This document shows positions 1-10,300 of a stretch of DNA of 42,012 bases, in pieces. The stretch covers positions 1-42,012 of the forward strand of contig CAZRSF010000057.1 in NCBI GenBank assembly GCA_964602655.1, given 5' to 3'. Numbering within the stretch: position 1 is the first letter of the stretch; every line of letters begins with the position of its first letter. Both the position numbers and the translations under genes were made by a program. The notes beneath the pieces are model-generated. The model did no database searches, was not told the DNA's origin, and saw only the letters and a list, made by a program, of their open reading frames with translations. This DNA is from Moduliflexus sp964602655. GTDB lineage: Bacteria > Moduliflexota > Moduliflexia > Moduliflexales > Moduliflexaceae.

Positions 1-1
1 G

Positions 2-34
2 AGACCTCACAGGTTTTTAAAACCTGTGAGGTCT
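2..34. repeat. 33-nt palindrome, family P1
   Basis: Near-perfect inverted repeat with 14-15 bp arms beginning AGACCTCACAGG and an AT-only centre. The same 33-mer recurs at 11722-11754, and at 19579-19611 in the opposite orientation. It lies just past the 3' end of the M16 peptidase gene (stop at 40), so it could act as a terminator or mRNA-end hairpin. That role is inferred from position only. Confidence 0.9.
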
Positions 35-39
35 GAGCG

Positions 40-2706
40 TTACCACGCTTTCCCGGCGCTGGCGAGGTAATAATTTTCTTCGTCGAGATATTGTTGCGCG
101 ACTCGGAGGATGTCTTCGGCAGAAATCTGATCCACGATGTCGGGAAAGCGCCAGATAAAATCCTCGCCAAGCTGGTAGCGTTCGACGTTGATGAGATAAC
201 GCGAAAGTTGGGAACTGGTCTCGAAGTTGAACACGTAGCTGCCGGTGATATAATTTTTCGCTAATTCCAACTCTTCGCCGGACACCGCTTCGCGCCGGAT
301 CGTTCGAATCTCTTGCAAAAATCCCTCAACCGCTCGCGGCGCATTTTCCGGCGACGTGCCGATGTAGGCGAGAAACATGCCAGGTTCTTTTTCGGCGCTG
401 CCGGAAATATTGGCGGAGACGGAATACGCCAACCCCATTTCGTCGCGCAGTTTGCGGGAAATGCGATCCGTAAAGCCCGGCCCCACGCCGAGGATATGAT
501 CCATCACAAACAGCGGGTAAAAATCGGGATTCGTGCGCGTGACGCCGAGATGACCGAGATAGACGTGCACCTGTTCTTTGTCTTTGGCGACATGCTTGCG
601 GACGCAGCCGGTCGGACGCGGAATCTCGAACGACAGCGGCGCGGGAATCGGCTGCGCCTGCCATTCCGCAAAATAGCGCTCCACCGTCTCGCGAATCCGC
701 GCAGGATCGGCGTCGCCGACAATCGAAAGAATCGTGTTATTGGGGCGAAAGTACGTCTGATAATTCTTCACTAACGCCTCGCGCCGCAGTTTCCGTACGC
801 TGTGTTTATACCCTTTGCGCGGGCGGTGATACGGATGCTGACCATAGACCATGTCGCGAAACAGGTTAAACGCGATGGTTGAAGGGTTTTCGTCATCTTC
901 TTCGATGCTGATCAAAATCTGGTGGCGTTTTTTCTTCATCTGATGTTCGTCGAAAATCGGACGCATCAGCACATCCGAGAGCAAATCCATCCCCAAATCG
1001 ATATCTTTCGATAGCACCTGCGCCGAGACACCCTGACTCTGCCCATCAAGCGAACCGCCGACCGATTCGATGGCCGAGGCGATGTCGAACGCCGTGCGCG
1101 TTGTCGTCCCTTCTTCCAGCAATTGACCGGTCAGCACAGTGATTCCAGCGTGTTCTTCGGCTTCATATTTCTGTCCGGCATCCACAAACGCTTCCATCGA
1201 AACAAGCGGCAGCAGATGATGTTCTAAAAACAGTACCGTCAGGCCGTTCGGCAGCACCCAGCGATGATGGCGGAAACGGCGCGAATCGGCGGAAAAGAAT
1301 TCCGGCGCAACGTGATTATGATTGTTCGACGCGGCCTTCGGCGGCTGCAATTGTTCCTCCGGCGTCCGAAAGACCATATCGTTCGTCATCGGCGGCAGAC
1401 TCGCTTCTTCTTCATCGAAATCCTGTTCTTCCCGTTCCGGGTCTTGCGGCAAGCCCCAAACGACAGTGCGCCGTTCATTGGCGAAATAGGTCCGCGCCGC
1501 CCGACGAATGTCTTCGGCAGTGAGCGTCTCCATGCGCTGCGGATAGCGAGAGAAAAATTCGTAGGTGTCGAGCATCTCGTATTCGCCGAGCGCGTGGGCG
1601 AGTCCGGCGGTTGTCTCTTTATCGAACACGAATTCAGCGGCGACAATATTTTTGACTTTCTGCAACTCTTCGTCTGAAATCAGGTCGGTTTGCAGTTTCG
1701 CAATCTCTTCTTCCAGCGCCCGCTCGAACTGTTCCGGCGTCCTGCCCCGGCGCAACGCGGCGGTGAAATAAAAGACGCCAGCTTGTTTGCGGGTGTGATA
1801 AAACGTATCGGCAAAGACGGCAAGCTGTTCGTTTTCCACCAACCGCTGATGCAGGCGCGACGTTTTGCCGTGACTCAGCAGGTAATCAATCGCGTCGAGG
1901 GCATACGTATCGGGGTGCGCGAGGTTGACGGCATGATAGCCGATTTGCAGGCGTTTGACGCCGCTGTCCTGCTGAAGCGTGATGCGCTGCTCCTCTTGTT
2001 GTTTCACGATGGCAAGCGGCTGCGCCGGGATGGACGCAATGGGTTTGAGATGCCCGAAATGCTGATGCACGGCCTTGATCACCTGCGTGGTCTGCACATC
2101 GCCGACAATCACGAGCGTGGCGTTATTGGGCGCATAAAACGTCTGATAATATTGCGCTAAGGCGTCGCGAGAAATGCTTTCCACGTCGGTCTGCCAGCCG
2201 ATGACCGGGTGATGATTCGGATGGGGCGCGGGAAACATGGTGGATTCCAACTGCATCGCCAACTGTCCCCAGGGGGAATCGAGCTGCTGTTTCAATTCTT
2301 CCAGAATGACGCCGCGTTCGGCCTCGACCTCCTCTGATTCGAACAGGCAATTTTTCATGCGGTCGGCTTCGATTTGCAGCGCCAATTCCCAGCGGTCGGA
2401 CGAAAAATTGAAATAGTACATCGTATAGTCGAAAATCGTCCCAGCGTTATTATAGCCGCCATTCGAGGCGGTGAGAAAGTCTATCATCCCTTTGCCGTAA
2501 GTGGGCGTGCCTTTGAACATCAGATGTTCGAGGAAGTGGGAAATGCCGGTCTGCCCGGCGGTTTCGTTTGCCGAACCAACGCGATACCAGATGGTGGCGG
2601 TGACAATCGGCACGTCATGCGCTTCGACTGTCAACAGCGTCAAGCCATTGTCGAATACGGTTTTTTGTACGTCAATGTGTGCGGTTTGCAATGAACGCAA
2701 AGACAC
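40..2706 (-). CDS. M16 family zinc metallopeptidase, two-domain
   Basis: Predicted pitrilysin/insulinase-family (M16) peptidase of 888 aa with two fused M16 halves. The N-terminal half holds the inverted zinc motif HFLEH (residues 57-61), and the downstream metal-ligand Glu falls in the ERGVILEE segment near residue 137. The C-terminal half starts near residue 475. Its equivalent helix (HAGITVLTGQLLEEG) lacks HxxEH, as is usual for the non-catalytic partner half of M16 proteins. No signal peptide is obvious, so the compartment is uncertain. The start is a GTG immediately after a hairpin (2709-2744) with no clear Shine-Dalgarno; nearby TTG codons are alternatives. It follows the FtsB-like gene on the same strand. 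Family assignment is secure; the substrate is unknown. Confidence 0.93.
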   Translation of the reverse strand: MSLRSLQTAHIDVQKTVFDNGLTLLTVEAHDVPIVTATIWYRVGSANETAGQTGISHFLEHLMFKGTPTYGKGMIDFLTASNGGYNNAGTIFDYTMYYFNFSSDRWELALQIEADRMKNCLFESEEVEAERGVILEELKQQLDSPWGQLAMQLESTMFPAPHPNHHPVIGWQTDVESISRDALAQYYQTFYAPNNATLVIVGDVQTTQVIKAVHQHFGHLKPIASIPAQPLAIVKQQEEQRITLQQDSGVKRLQIGYHAVNLAHPDTYALDAIDYLLSHGKTSRLHQRLVENEQLAVFADTFYHTRKQAGVFYFTAALRRGRTPEQFERALEEEIAKLQTDLISDEELQKVKNIVAAEFVFDKETTAGLAHALGEYEMLDTYEFFSRYPQRMETLTAEDIRRAARTYFANERRTVVWGLPQDPEREEQDFDEEEASLPPMTNDMVFRTPEEQLQPPKAASNNHNHVAPEFFSADSRRFRHHRWVLPNGLTVLFLEHHLLPLVSMEAFVDAGQKYEAEEHAGITVLTGQLLEEGTTTRTAFDIASAIESVGGSLDGQSQGVSAQVLSKDIDLGMDLLSDVLMRPIFDEHQMKKKRHQILISIEEDDENPSTIAFNLFRDMVYGQHPYHRPRKGYKHSVRKLRREALVKNYQTYFRPNNTILSIVGDADPARIRETVERYFAEWQAQPIPAPLSFEIPRPTGCVRKHVAKDKEQVHVYLGHLGVTRTNPDFYPLFVMDHILGVGPGFTDRISRKLRDEMGLAYSVSANISGSAEKEPGMFLAYIGTSPENAPRAVEGFLQEIRTIRREAVSGEELELAKNYITGSYVFNFETSSQLSRYLINVERYQLGEDFIWRFPDIVDQISAEDILRVAQQYLDEENYYLASAGKAW

Positions 2707-2708
2707 AA

Positions 2709-2744
2709 GAGGCAGGAGGCGCTTTTCTCAGCGTCACCTGCCTC
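2709..2744. repeat. Imperfect hairpin upstream of the M16 gene
   Basis: Arms GAGGCAGG and CCTGCCTC with a partly paired interior. It sits in the 63-nt gap between the FtsB-like gene and the M16 peptidase gene. On the minus strand it ends at the proposed GTG start of the peptidase, so it could be a weak terminator for the upstream gene or could limit ribosome access. There is no strong T-run. Confidence 0.45.
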
Positions 2745-2769
2745 ATCGTCTTATGGAATAGGAGAGGAG

Positions 2770-3141
2770 TTATTCGGTAAATTTGTACACGATTTCTCCG
2801 GGCAGCGCCATATTCAATTCTTCTCTGGCGATTTTTTCCTGCCAGAACGGGTCGGTCTGCATGGCCTGAATCGCATTGAGCACATCGGCATTTTCAGCGC
2901 GAAGCCGCTCGATGTCGTTTTCCAACTGGGATTGAAAACGCATGACTTCCCGCACTTTCGGAATCCCGCTGGACGGGTCTAACAAGGCAAAGATCATCGC
3001 GCTGAGCAAGAGGCCGCTGACCACGCAGCCGATCACGCTCAGGTCTTTCCAAAAAACGGTCGGGGCGGCAGGTTCGATACGAACAGCCGGACGGGCTGGC
3101 ACAGCATACGCCATCTGCGGTTTTACTTTTACATTATTCAC
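2770..3141 (-). CDS. FtsB/DivIC-like septum protein
   Basis: Small bitopic protein of 123 aa. A cytoplasmic N-terminus is followed by one membrane segment (about residues 33-54) and a heptad-like coiled coil (about 62-95). The C-terminal block DPFWQEKIAREELNMALPGEIVY matches the family signature of FtsB/DivIC (dP..iE..AReel.m..pgEivy). FtsB-type proteins form a periplasmic coiled-coil complex with FtsL and FtsQ at the division septum. The start codon is GTG with no clear ribosome-binding site, so the first residues are uncertain. It lies upstream of the M16 gene on the same strand and no other division genes are in view. Assignment rests on topology plus the C-terminal signature. Confidence 0.75.
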   Translation of the reverse strand: MNNVKVKPQMAYAVPARPAVRIEPAAPTVFWKDLSVIGCVVSGLLLSAMIFALLDPSSGIPKVREVMRFQSQLENDIERLRAENADVLNAIQAMQTDPFWQEKIAREELNMALPGEIVYKFTE

Positions 3142-3320
3142 GTCAAGCCGCGCCGGGGTTCGATGAACAGGCGTTCCATCAATCCGGCGATATACTGCGG
3201 TGAGAAATGCTCGCCAAACACCATAAAAACAAGAGGTTCTGGCACATGAACGCTATCTTCGCAATTTATAGCCGGTTTCGCCGATTTTGTCAATCGTTTT
3301 TCGCGGAAATCGTGTTTTTC

Positions 3321-4337
3321 TCACAACTGCGTTCGCTGCGTCGTCTTGAGCCGACGTTCGAACAGGAGGCCGACCGCAATCGAAATGCCGCCTAAGACAA
3401 TAAAAAACAACGCTTTATGCATTTCATCCCAGAAGAATTCGAAATAGCGCGTGTAGAGGTTCAAAATCAGAAACACAATGGCGTAACCGGTAAACATTCG
3501 GTTCTGCCACCGGCTGCCGATCACGAAAATTACGACATCCGCCAGCCCCCAGATCAGCGCAAACACGAGCAATTCCCATTGACTCGCCTCGCGCCAGATG
3601 TGCATATCGCCGTAATTGCCGAAAATGGACATAATCCAAAGCGAGAGATTGACATACAGCAGGCCGATAGAATAATATGCTTTGGCAAACGATTCCGGCG
3701 CGCCGAACAACTGCAATTTCTGATGCAGATAGCCGAACAACACGACCAATGGACTGACGAGCGCGAAGCGCATCGGATAATTCAGGCCGAGAAAATACGC
3801 GCCCCAACCGGACATGTAGCCCGATTCCGTGCCGAACCAGGTCGCCAGCCCAATCAGCGCAAAGACAAGGACGAGCGTGTTTTTATGCAGATAGGCGACG
3901 CCGAAATAGATCGCGGTTGCGATCAGGAGTAAAATCGGCCAATGACCGCTATCATCGGAAAAGAACGACGCAATGACGAAAATATCGCCGCATAACAGCA
4001 GGCAGGCAACCGCAATCAGGGCGTTGCCGCTTTTCGGATAAAACCGTCCGCCCGTCCGCGAGGTCATGGAAAAGCCGAAATAATAGCTCAATCCGCATAA
4101 GAGTGTCAAGACAACGGCGACGAGCGTCATCGAATCTATAATCGCCAAAAAGAACGAGATCAAGCCGATGCCCAACATGATGGCGCCGAGAATCAGCGTC
4201 CAGCGGATGATGACGCTGACATCCCATGCCCCCTCGCGGTAGCGCGACGCTAATGAATCATGCAATTCCTGAGAAATGAGGCGCTCATCGAGCCATTGCT
4301 GTAATTCCTGACGAATCATCCGGTCTTTTTTCGCCAT
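3321..4337 (-). CDS. DUF2157-type polytopic membrane protein
   Basis: 338-aa integral membrane protein. A soluble N-terminal helix region (about residues 1-38, LQQWLDERLISQELHDSL) is followed by about nine to ten hydrophobic segments and a basic C-terminal tail. The N-terminal helical domain followed by paired membrane helices is typical of DUF2157 proteins, whose function is not established. The start is well supported by GGAGGAGG eight bases upstream of ATG. It is separated by 66 nt from the PNPOx-like gene upstream on the same strand. No catalytic motif is visible, so no function is proposed. Confidence 0.75.
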   Translation of the reverse strand: MAKKDRMIRQELQQWLDERLISQELHDSLASRYREGAWDVSVIIRWTLILGAIMLGIGLISFFLAIIDSMTLVAVVLTLLCGLSYYFGFSMTSRTGGRFYPKSGNALIAVACLLLCGDIFVIASFFSDDSGHWPILLLIATAIYFGVAYLHKNTLVLVFALIGLATWFGTESGYMSGWGAYFLGLNYPMRFALVSPLVVLFGYLHQKLQLFGAPESFAKAYYSIGLLYVNLSLWIMSIFGNYGDMHIWREASQWELLVFALIWGLADVVIFVIGSRWQNRMFTGYAIVFLILNLYTRYFEFFWDEMHKALFFIVLGGISIAVGLLFERRLKTTQRTQL

Positions 4338-4403
4338 AGTGTCCTCCTCCGTGCATTATCGCTCCCAGCAGACTATCATCTACGTACGATGCTATATTTT
4401 TTC

Positions 4404-4859
4404 TTATTCGCGATCAAAAGGAAATGTTTCAACCTCCTTTTTCGTAAAGTTTGCCTTGTATCCAGTACCATTGTGATGAAAGAACCCTGTTTCAGGCACG
4501 AATTTCACGTAACACATATCCTCATCAGCCTCATTGTTATGCGCGAAATACCACGCGTGAAACACAGTCATCAGTTTCTCTCTGATGGCTGCATTGTTGT
4601 CGTTCAGCGGGTGCCCAACATTCCATGCTTTCCCTTTGAAGGAGTAAAAATTATGACACAACGCGACATGCGGATTACTCTCAATGTCAATCACTTTCGT
4701 TGTTTTTGCATAGGTGACAATCCAGAACGCGTCATCATCATAATAGGCATCTACGACTCGTACAGATGGAATATTGTCCTTCGCCGTTGCGAATGAAAAC
4801 AGACAATCTTTCCTGAACAGTTCATTCAACACGCCTAAACATTGCTCAAATTCACTCAT
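4404..4859 (-). CDS. Pyridoxamine 5'-phosphate oxidase-like (split-barrel) protein
   Basis: 151-aa protein resembling the FMN-binding split-barrel group of PNPOx-related and general-stress-26-like proteins. The N-terminal half (LFSFATAKDNIPSVRVVDAY, then FWIVTYAKTTKVIDIESNPHVAL) shows the usual pattern of a small strand-rich barrel in which a nucleotide or flavin sits at the dimer interface. The start is well supported by AAGGAG eight bases before ATG. Members of this group have varied redox or cofactor-binding roles, so no specific reaction is assigned. It lies alone between a DUF2157 gene and a 292-nt spacer. Confidence 0.75.
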   Translation of the reverse strand: MSEFEQCLGVLNELFRKDCLFSFATAKDNIPSVRVVDAYYDDDAFWIVTYAKTTKVIDIESNPHVALCHNFYSFKGKAWNVGHPLNDNNAAIREKLMTVFHAWYFAHNNEADEDMCYVKFVPETGFFHHNGTGYKANFTKKEVETFPFDRE

Positions 4860-5077
4860 ATCGTACGCTCCTTGAAATTATTTTGTGCCGACCACGTTTA
4901 TATGTATATCATTATCCTGCTGTGAGCATGACCACCATATTTCTCACGCAAGCGTTGTTATTACAATGTGGAATGCACAATTTCAGAGGTTTCGAATTTG
5001 TCAACCGATTTTCGCCTTATATTTGATTTCTATTTATTTTTATCAGCCTATTCTCAATACACAAAGGTGGCCTCACA

Positions 5078-5101
5078 CCCTGCTTCACTAAGCAGACAGG
5101 G
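5078..5101. repeat. Hairpin in the 4860-5151 spacer
   Basis: CCCTGCTT and AAGCAG-A-CAGGG arms around a CACT loop, about 50 nt beyond the 3' end of the minus-strand gene at 5152. It is terminator-like in position but lacks a T-run. Nothing else convincing was seen in the 292-nt spacer, which is AT-rich toward 5000-5060. Confidence 0.4.
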
Positions 5102-5151
5102 CTGTCCGCCGCCACGTAAATAAGCACCATCACGTTATGTTGGATAAGCCC

Positions 5152-6417
5152 TTATAATTTTTCGCCTAATTGTTCCAGCGCCCTGCGATAGTATGTGCCA
5201 CTCGCCCCGCCAGTATCAAAGTGGGCGCGGATGTTGTTCACAATCCGCTGCTTAATCTGGTCTGATTCGGGAAATTCCTCATCCGTCCAGAACCGTTTTT
5301 GCGGATCGAAGTACCCGGCGCGGGCCAGAAACGACGCGCCGAAGTACGTGCATTCTTCGAACGAATCGTTTTCGAATTGGTTCGGACGGAAGGATCCGTC
5401 GGCCAGTAAGGACTCTTGCAGACACCACGTCAGCATTTTGCGAATTTCAATCCGCATGGCGTCTTGCAGTTCTGGCGAAACATGGTTCCAACCTAAGCTG
5501 AACAGCAACACCACATCCATATTGTGATGGTTCGTGTACTCACCGTTATCAAGCCAGCCCCCAACCCGAAATTCCTGCTCTTTCAGCGCCAGCATCGTCG
5601 TAATGAGGGTCGGCCAATCGGGAATGTCGCCATTCAGGAAGTTCACAATATGAAACGTCAGGCTGAGGCTGAGCCGTTTCTCCAGGTGATCCCCAACTTG
5701 AAACCAATTCACGAAGTAGCCGGTTTCCGGATCACGGATCTGATTCATGATGATATCAAGTAACGTTGCTTTCAGTTCCGGATGAAACGGATAATTTGCC
5801 GGTTGCTGGCGGAGAACCATCCGGATCAACGCCGAGGTGGTTTCATTCAATTCCCGGCCATGATCCCGACTATCCCGCGCCATATCCGAGATTAAGATGC
5901 GTTGGAAATGTGCGCGGAGTTTTTCCGGGGAATTGATTTGATCCAGAAAACGCGTGGGATATTGCGGCACCTGGCCTTCTTTGTCCAGGACCTCAATCTG
6001 CTCATACGAGGCATCCAGTTTGAAAAACCACTCGGTGTACCAGCGCCCCCAACTGCCATCCTCCGGCGATTGCGCATCGGCCACGTTGAGCAGCGCGGGG
6101 TCGTGCAGCACACGCCGTAAGTCTTCCAGGCGTTGGGCGATGCGTGGGAAATCCCGGGTGGTGAGCAAGAGCCAGTGGACTTCATGGAGGATCTGATTGG
6201 CTGCAATATTTTGTTGACCGTCTTTTTCCAGCCGCTCCGCGTCTTTTTTGAGCGGTGCGAGGATGGTAAAATAATACATCTTCCCGCGTACATCAAAATG
6301 GCACAGGTCTGAGGAAACAACTGGCCAAATCAACGGGAGAGCAAAATAAACATACGCTAAAGCCGCGCCAATCAGTCCAATACCAGCAACTACACCCCAT
6401 AAAATAATTTTTTTCAT
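5152..6417 (-). CDS. Membrane-anchored protein of unknown function, helical toroid-like
   Basis: 421 aa. A short basic start (MKK) and one hydrophobic segment (residues 4-26) predict an inner-membrane anchor or uncleaved signal, with the rest outside the cytoplasm. The body is mostly helical. It contains motifs reminiscent of alpha/alpha-toroid proteins, such as DPETGYFVNWF, GGWLDNGEYTNHHNMDVVLL and a late DGSF...ECTYFGASFLARAGYF block. No catalytic residues could be assigned. The start is firm, with AAGGAG seven bases before ATG. It lies just downstream, on the same strand, of the attC-like end of candidate cassette A but is not part of it. A glycan-active or prenyltransferase-fold relative is possible; this is inference only. 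Confidence 0.6.
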   Translation of the reverse strand: MKKIILWGVVAGIGLIGAALAYVYFALPLIWPVVSSDLCHFDVRGKMYYFTILAPLKKDAERLEKDGQQNIAANQILHEVHWLLLTTRDFPRIAQRLEDLRRVLHDPALLNVADAQSPEDGSWGRWYTEWFFKLDASYEQIEVLDKEGQVPQYPTRFLDQINSPEKLRAHFQRILISDMARDSRDHGRELNETTSALIRMVLRQQPANYPFHPELKATLLDIIMNQIRDPETGYFVNWFQVGDHLEKRLSLSLTFHIVNFLNGDIPDWPTLITTMLALKEQEFRVGGWLDNGEYTNHHNMDVVLLFSLGWNHVSPELQDAMRIEIRKMLTWCLQESLLADGSFRPNQFENDSFEECTYFGASFLARAGYFDPQKRFWTDEEFPESDQIKQRIVNNIRAHFDTGGASGTYYRRALEQLGEKL

Positions 6418-6512
6418 TTTTGCTCCTTATGTACCGCAGTTAAAAGCTTAACGCGTCCAATTTTACGTTATCTATTCTCAGGTAAATGTCATCTGCCCGC
6501 GTAGGATTTGCA

Positions 6513-6627
6513 CGCTATCGCGGCGTTTCAGCCGCGAGAGAAGGGCGCGGCCACCTCAACTCGAAAAAATGCCACCTATTTTTCTTCCGCGCCCTTCTCG
6601 AAGTCGGCTGCAAACGCATCGTTAGGA
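6513..6627 (-). other. attC-like integron recombination site (cassette A)
   Basis: Read on the minus strand. The R'' box TCCTAAC (6627-6621) is followed by GAT, then GCGTTT, an unpaired G at 6611 and CAGCCG. The returning arm CGGCTG-AAACGC (6534-6523) pairs with all twelve bases and leaves the G bulged. A two-base spacer (CG, 6522-6521) is followed by CGATAGCG. An inner 13-bp stem (6538-6550 with 6587-6599) extends the foldback. Extrahelical base, unpaired spacer and simple-site boxes are the known hallmarks of attC. The terminal box is G/ATAGCG rather than GTTRRRY. That fits a secondary-site (GWT) junction or decay. It occupies most of the 316-nt gap 6418-6733. Confidence 0.72.
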
Positions 6628-6733
6628 ATCGCTCATACTGTTGCCGTTCCCTCACTTTTTTATGAGCATATCAGGTCGAAATGACTCTTCCCATCGTGCT
6701 CATGATGTTTACCAGTCTGTTGTCCCTTATATT

Positions 6734-7219
6734 TTAAGGCCGATGAGAGCATTCAGCTTCCCACCCTGTCAGGTCAAGTTCGGGAAACGTAAACACGACA
6801 GGCGTACAGGGGCAGCACTTGGTTAGTTCCTGTCGAATGCTGCGATGGACGCTTCCTTCCACCAGTCCATGCGACATCGCCCACTCTCGCGGCGGATTCT
6901 TTCCGTCGCCGACTGTAATCGTATCCGTATCATCCCAATAGCCGATCTCAACCCCATCCCAATTCCACTGATAGCGCTCACTGACGGTCGGATCGTCCGG
7001 CTCGAAATGGAAGACCACCTCGACGGCATTCGCGCAGTTATTGCTGTCCGGGCGCGGTTCTTGAAGAGCGATAATGGTGGCGTTTCCCGGAATCTGGACA
7101 TATTCGCATCCGCTGCCAGGCAGAGCATCCGACGCCTCTTCATGGCATCCGCTGTTCGCGAACACACACAGACACACAATCCCGCCCATGATCCCCAATA
7201 ATCTGAATGGTTTCATCAT
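6734..7219 (-). CDS. Putative secreted/lipoprotein, unknown function
   Basis: 161 aa with a signal peptide (about residues 1-24). Cleavage before Cys25 (ANSGC) is possible, making it a candidate lipoprotein, although the -3 position is not the usual Leu. The mature part contains several cysteines (including a CCPC motif near residues 136-139) and acidic, Trp-rich segments (ERYQWNWDGVEIGYWDD), suggesting a small disulfide-stabilised extracytoplasmic domain. No family is recognised. Two tandem ATGs follow GAGGAAT; the second ATG (7216) has better spacing. It lies downstream of the protease gene and upstream of the attC-like site inside candidate cassette A. Confidence 0.6.
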   Translation of the reverse strand: MMKPFRLLGIMGGIVCLCVFANSGCHEEASDALPGSGCEYVQIPGNATIIALQEPRPDSNNCANAVEVVFHFEPDDPTVSERYQWNWDGVEIGYWDDTDTITVGDGKNPPREWAMSHGLVEGSVHRSIRQELTKCCPCTPVVFTFPELDLTGWEAECSHRP

Positions 7220-7228
7220 ATTCCTCTA

Positions 7229-7287
7229 ATCATCCATTTGCATTGAGTGTTTTGATGTACTGGCAACACTCAATGCAAATGGATGAT
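7229..7287. repeat. Perfect 23-bp inverted repeat
   Basis: Arms at 7229-7251 and 7265-7287 are exact reverse complements around a 13-nt loop. They fill the space between the protease stop (7322) and the ribosome-binding site of the lipoprotein gene. As RNA this would be a very stable stem. It could terminate or protect the protease message, or reduce readthrough into the lipoprotein gene. It carries no integron boxes. Confidence 0.9.
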
Positions 7288-7321
7288 TTCTTGCAGTGTT
7301 ATTCGATGAACGCAGAACAAG

Positions 7322-10300
7322 TTACCATTTCCAGCGAGCCCACACTTCTTCGCTTCCGGCAGGCTCTAACGTACAGGTGTAATACCAATGGCCATTTTCA
7401 GGAACAACGCTGAGGCGAGCATTGGCGGGGGCGCATTGAAAGCTGTTCGGCTTGATTCCATTGGTGAATTCGACTTCCACCATCGCTTTATCTCCGCCGA
7501 TCCATGGGGTGCCGATCACTCCTCCGCATGAGCCAACCGATCGTACCGAATAGACAAAATACCATCCGGCTTCTGCGTCATCGGTAGAACAGGTCGTATG
7601 GGGACTTGGCGTCGGAGTGGCATTCGGCAACGGCGTCGGCGTCGCAGTTGGTTTGGGCGTGGGAGTTGGAGTGATCGGCAGCGGGGTTGGCGTCGGCGGC
7701 TCTATCCGAGCGCAGCTAAAATCCGTGTTGAAGCGCCCGGCATGTGGATTCGAATCATCGCAATCTTGTTGCGCCTGGCAAGACGATGGGCAGGTCTCGG
7801 GTTTGTTGTGTGAGATGCCCCATTGACAATAGCCGTCCCGATCCTGATCGACGCAGGAAACCTGCCGAGAGACTACTGCGCTGGTGATCGGAGCTTTGGC
7901 TAAAAAGAACTTGAACCGTATGTCTGGAAAAAAAGATTCTTTCAGGTACACATACCCTCTTACCCCAGTATTTTCCCCATAGCTATTTTTAAAGATATAA
8001 TCATCGTTCTCATACCCGACCAAGAGCATCACATGTTCCCAGTTGACAAACTCGGTGACGATAGGCCCCTCGGTGATAAGCGTCCTTTTTAGCGAAGCCG
8101 TGTCAAGAGGAAGGATTTGCGCGTAATCATTGATCCTGATGCGCTCTTGAGGCGTTCGGCAGATTTTCCCGGGGCAATCATGCCGTGAATTCCTGGCTTG
8201 ATAGGGAAAACAGTCGTCATCAACGACTTCATGAGTTTTATAATACTCTAATGCATCCTTAGGCTTTCCTCCGTTACAATCCCCCTTTCCACACGACAGG
8301 AGTTGTTGCTCCGATAAATTAAGATTCAGCAGTTGGTTAAAATACAGGTTGGTCATGGCTTCGACCGCGCCGGTCACGCCGAATGCCCAGCAACTCCCAC
8401 ATCCAAGTTGAGCCCGTACTGGCGTGATCCAGTTCCTGCCATGCCGATTCCGCCAGTCAAACGCGTTCACAACTGAACGATTGTCAGACTCCTTCCGGTC
8501 AAGGCTGTTCATCGTCAGGTCAGAAGCAGTGTTTTCCGGGCGAAGTTCGAAGATGCCGCCTGCATAATAGTCGAATCCTTGCAAGTTTGGAAGATGCGCT
8601 CCGCCGAACAACCCATTTTTTTGTTCATACCAGAAATGAGAAACCGACGTGGCTCCGGCGCTCCATTTTAGACCACGCCTTGGCAACAGCCGATTCATTG
8701 TCGCAATTTTGGCATCAATCTGAGCCGTATGCACCTGTGTGCGCGTTTCCTCGGAAGAACGATTTTCAAACATTTTGGGTGCATGATCAAGAAAGAGGCG
8801 GCGAATGTGGATCGAGGCATCTACGGCTTGTATATAAAGAGTCTCGGGAACAATTCCTGCAACCTCCCAGGTCTCTTCGCTGGTTTTTGACACGGTAAAC
8901 AGCGTGTTCTCTGTGATGAGCGGATAGGCTTCGAACAGCAAATATTCCTTCCCTTGCGTATCCGTTACAATGACGCGCACCAAACTTGCCGCACTTCGCA
9001 AATGGATATCCGCCTGCATGGCGACCCCATAAATGGACGTATCTGTTGTAAACGGCGTCAATTCGCCGTCCTGCGACCACACCTGTTCAATGGACAGCGG
9101 TTGAAGAGCATGAGAGGGAATATTGAACCGTTCGAACCAGTAATCATATGTGAATTCACTCACAACGACCTCTAAAATCGGACAAAAGATAGCAAATTGT
9201 CCAAAACGGTTCGTTTTTACCGTCATCGTATGGGATTGTAAGTTGTGTTCGGAGGGAAGGGCTTCCCATCGCCCTGCGGTCTGATCATAATAGTGGATAG
9301 CGAATTGCTGAGGATCAAGGCCGTTTAGACTGTCAGGCGCATATGGCAAAGTGATTTCGATCTCTTTTTCAAACGCGGCAATCTCTTCTCCATTTGTTTG
9401 GAACGCGTGAAAGGCATAGGCGTTCGAAAGTCGCCAATATCCCTCATCGGTTGGAGGAATGCTACGTTCTGTCAATGTCGTGATATCTATTTGTGCCTGT
9501 TTGGGAATGGCGTCTGATGGAAAGGTGGTTGAGGCAGCGCTGCCAATCTGCGTCGCTATGCCGCCAGCCGGAGACATGACATAACGAAAGATGGCTTTCA
9601 GAGTCTCTCCCGGTTGAAAGTAGACTTTCCCTGCCACCAATCCATTCGCGTTACGCCATCCGATAAAGGCGGTGTTGACGGAAGGAATTGCTTTCACAAT
9701 TGCCGCCGTGTTTTCTGTGTAGGGAACACGCACATCAAGACATCCGAGGTCGCATCGAACGTCGCCAGCCGCCACAGTACCGTCGCCAGTTCCTTCCTTG
9801 GAGATCGTGACGATTGAGGCATCTTGAGCGTTTACGAACAACGGATGACAGATCACGCCTATTATAAGAAAGAGAAGAGTCAACAAGCCTGATAAAATGC
9901 GTTTCTTTCTTCGTTGATGGTGCAGCCAACCGAGAAGAAGGACGATACCGCTTCCAACAAACAGAATTGAGGACGGTTCAGGAACAATATCGACAACAAA
10001 GCGAACATCGAGATCGTCAAGGTACGTGGCCGTCACTTTAAAAAATGCGCCGACTCCCGTTTGTGCGACAAGATATTCCCTCGATCTAATCGCGATCTGG
10101 TGCCCAGCATCAAACGACTCAAATACAAGCTGGTCAAGTGCAAAGGGGTTCGTGTCGTTCACAACGGCAATTCGTAACGTTCGTTCGGTTATCAGCCAAA
10201 GCGACGCGTCCCATGCCGGTTGAAAAATCGCTGATAGGCCAATCGCTGGCGTAGCGTGAAATTGCGATAGATCGCCCTCTGGCATCAGCACACGCTCAAT

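Noticed and set aside
5050..5140. attC-like site in the 4860-5151 spacer
   Set aside because: A hairpin is present but the arms lack R boxes, a spacer and an extrahelical base. CATAACG has no matching partner.
6443..6459. GTTAAGC on the minus strand upstream of the 421-aa gene as another cassette boundary
   Set aside because: It fits GTTRRRY, but no GCTTAAC-type R'' box or attC foldback was found beyond the gene at 5152.
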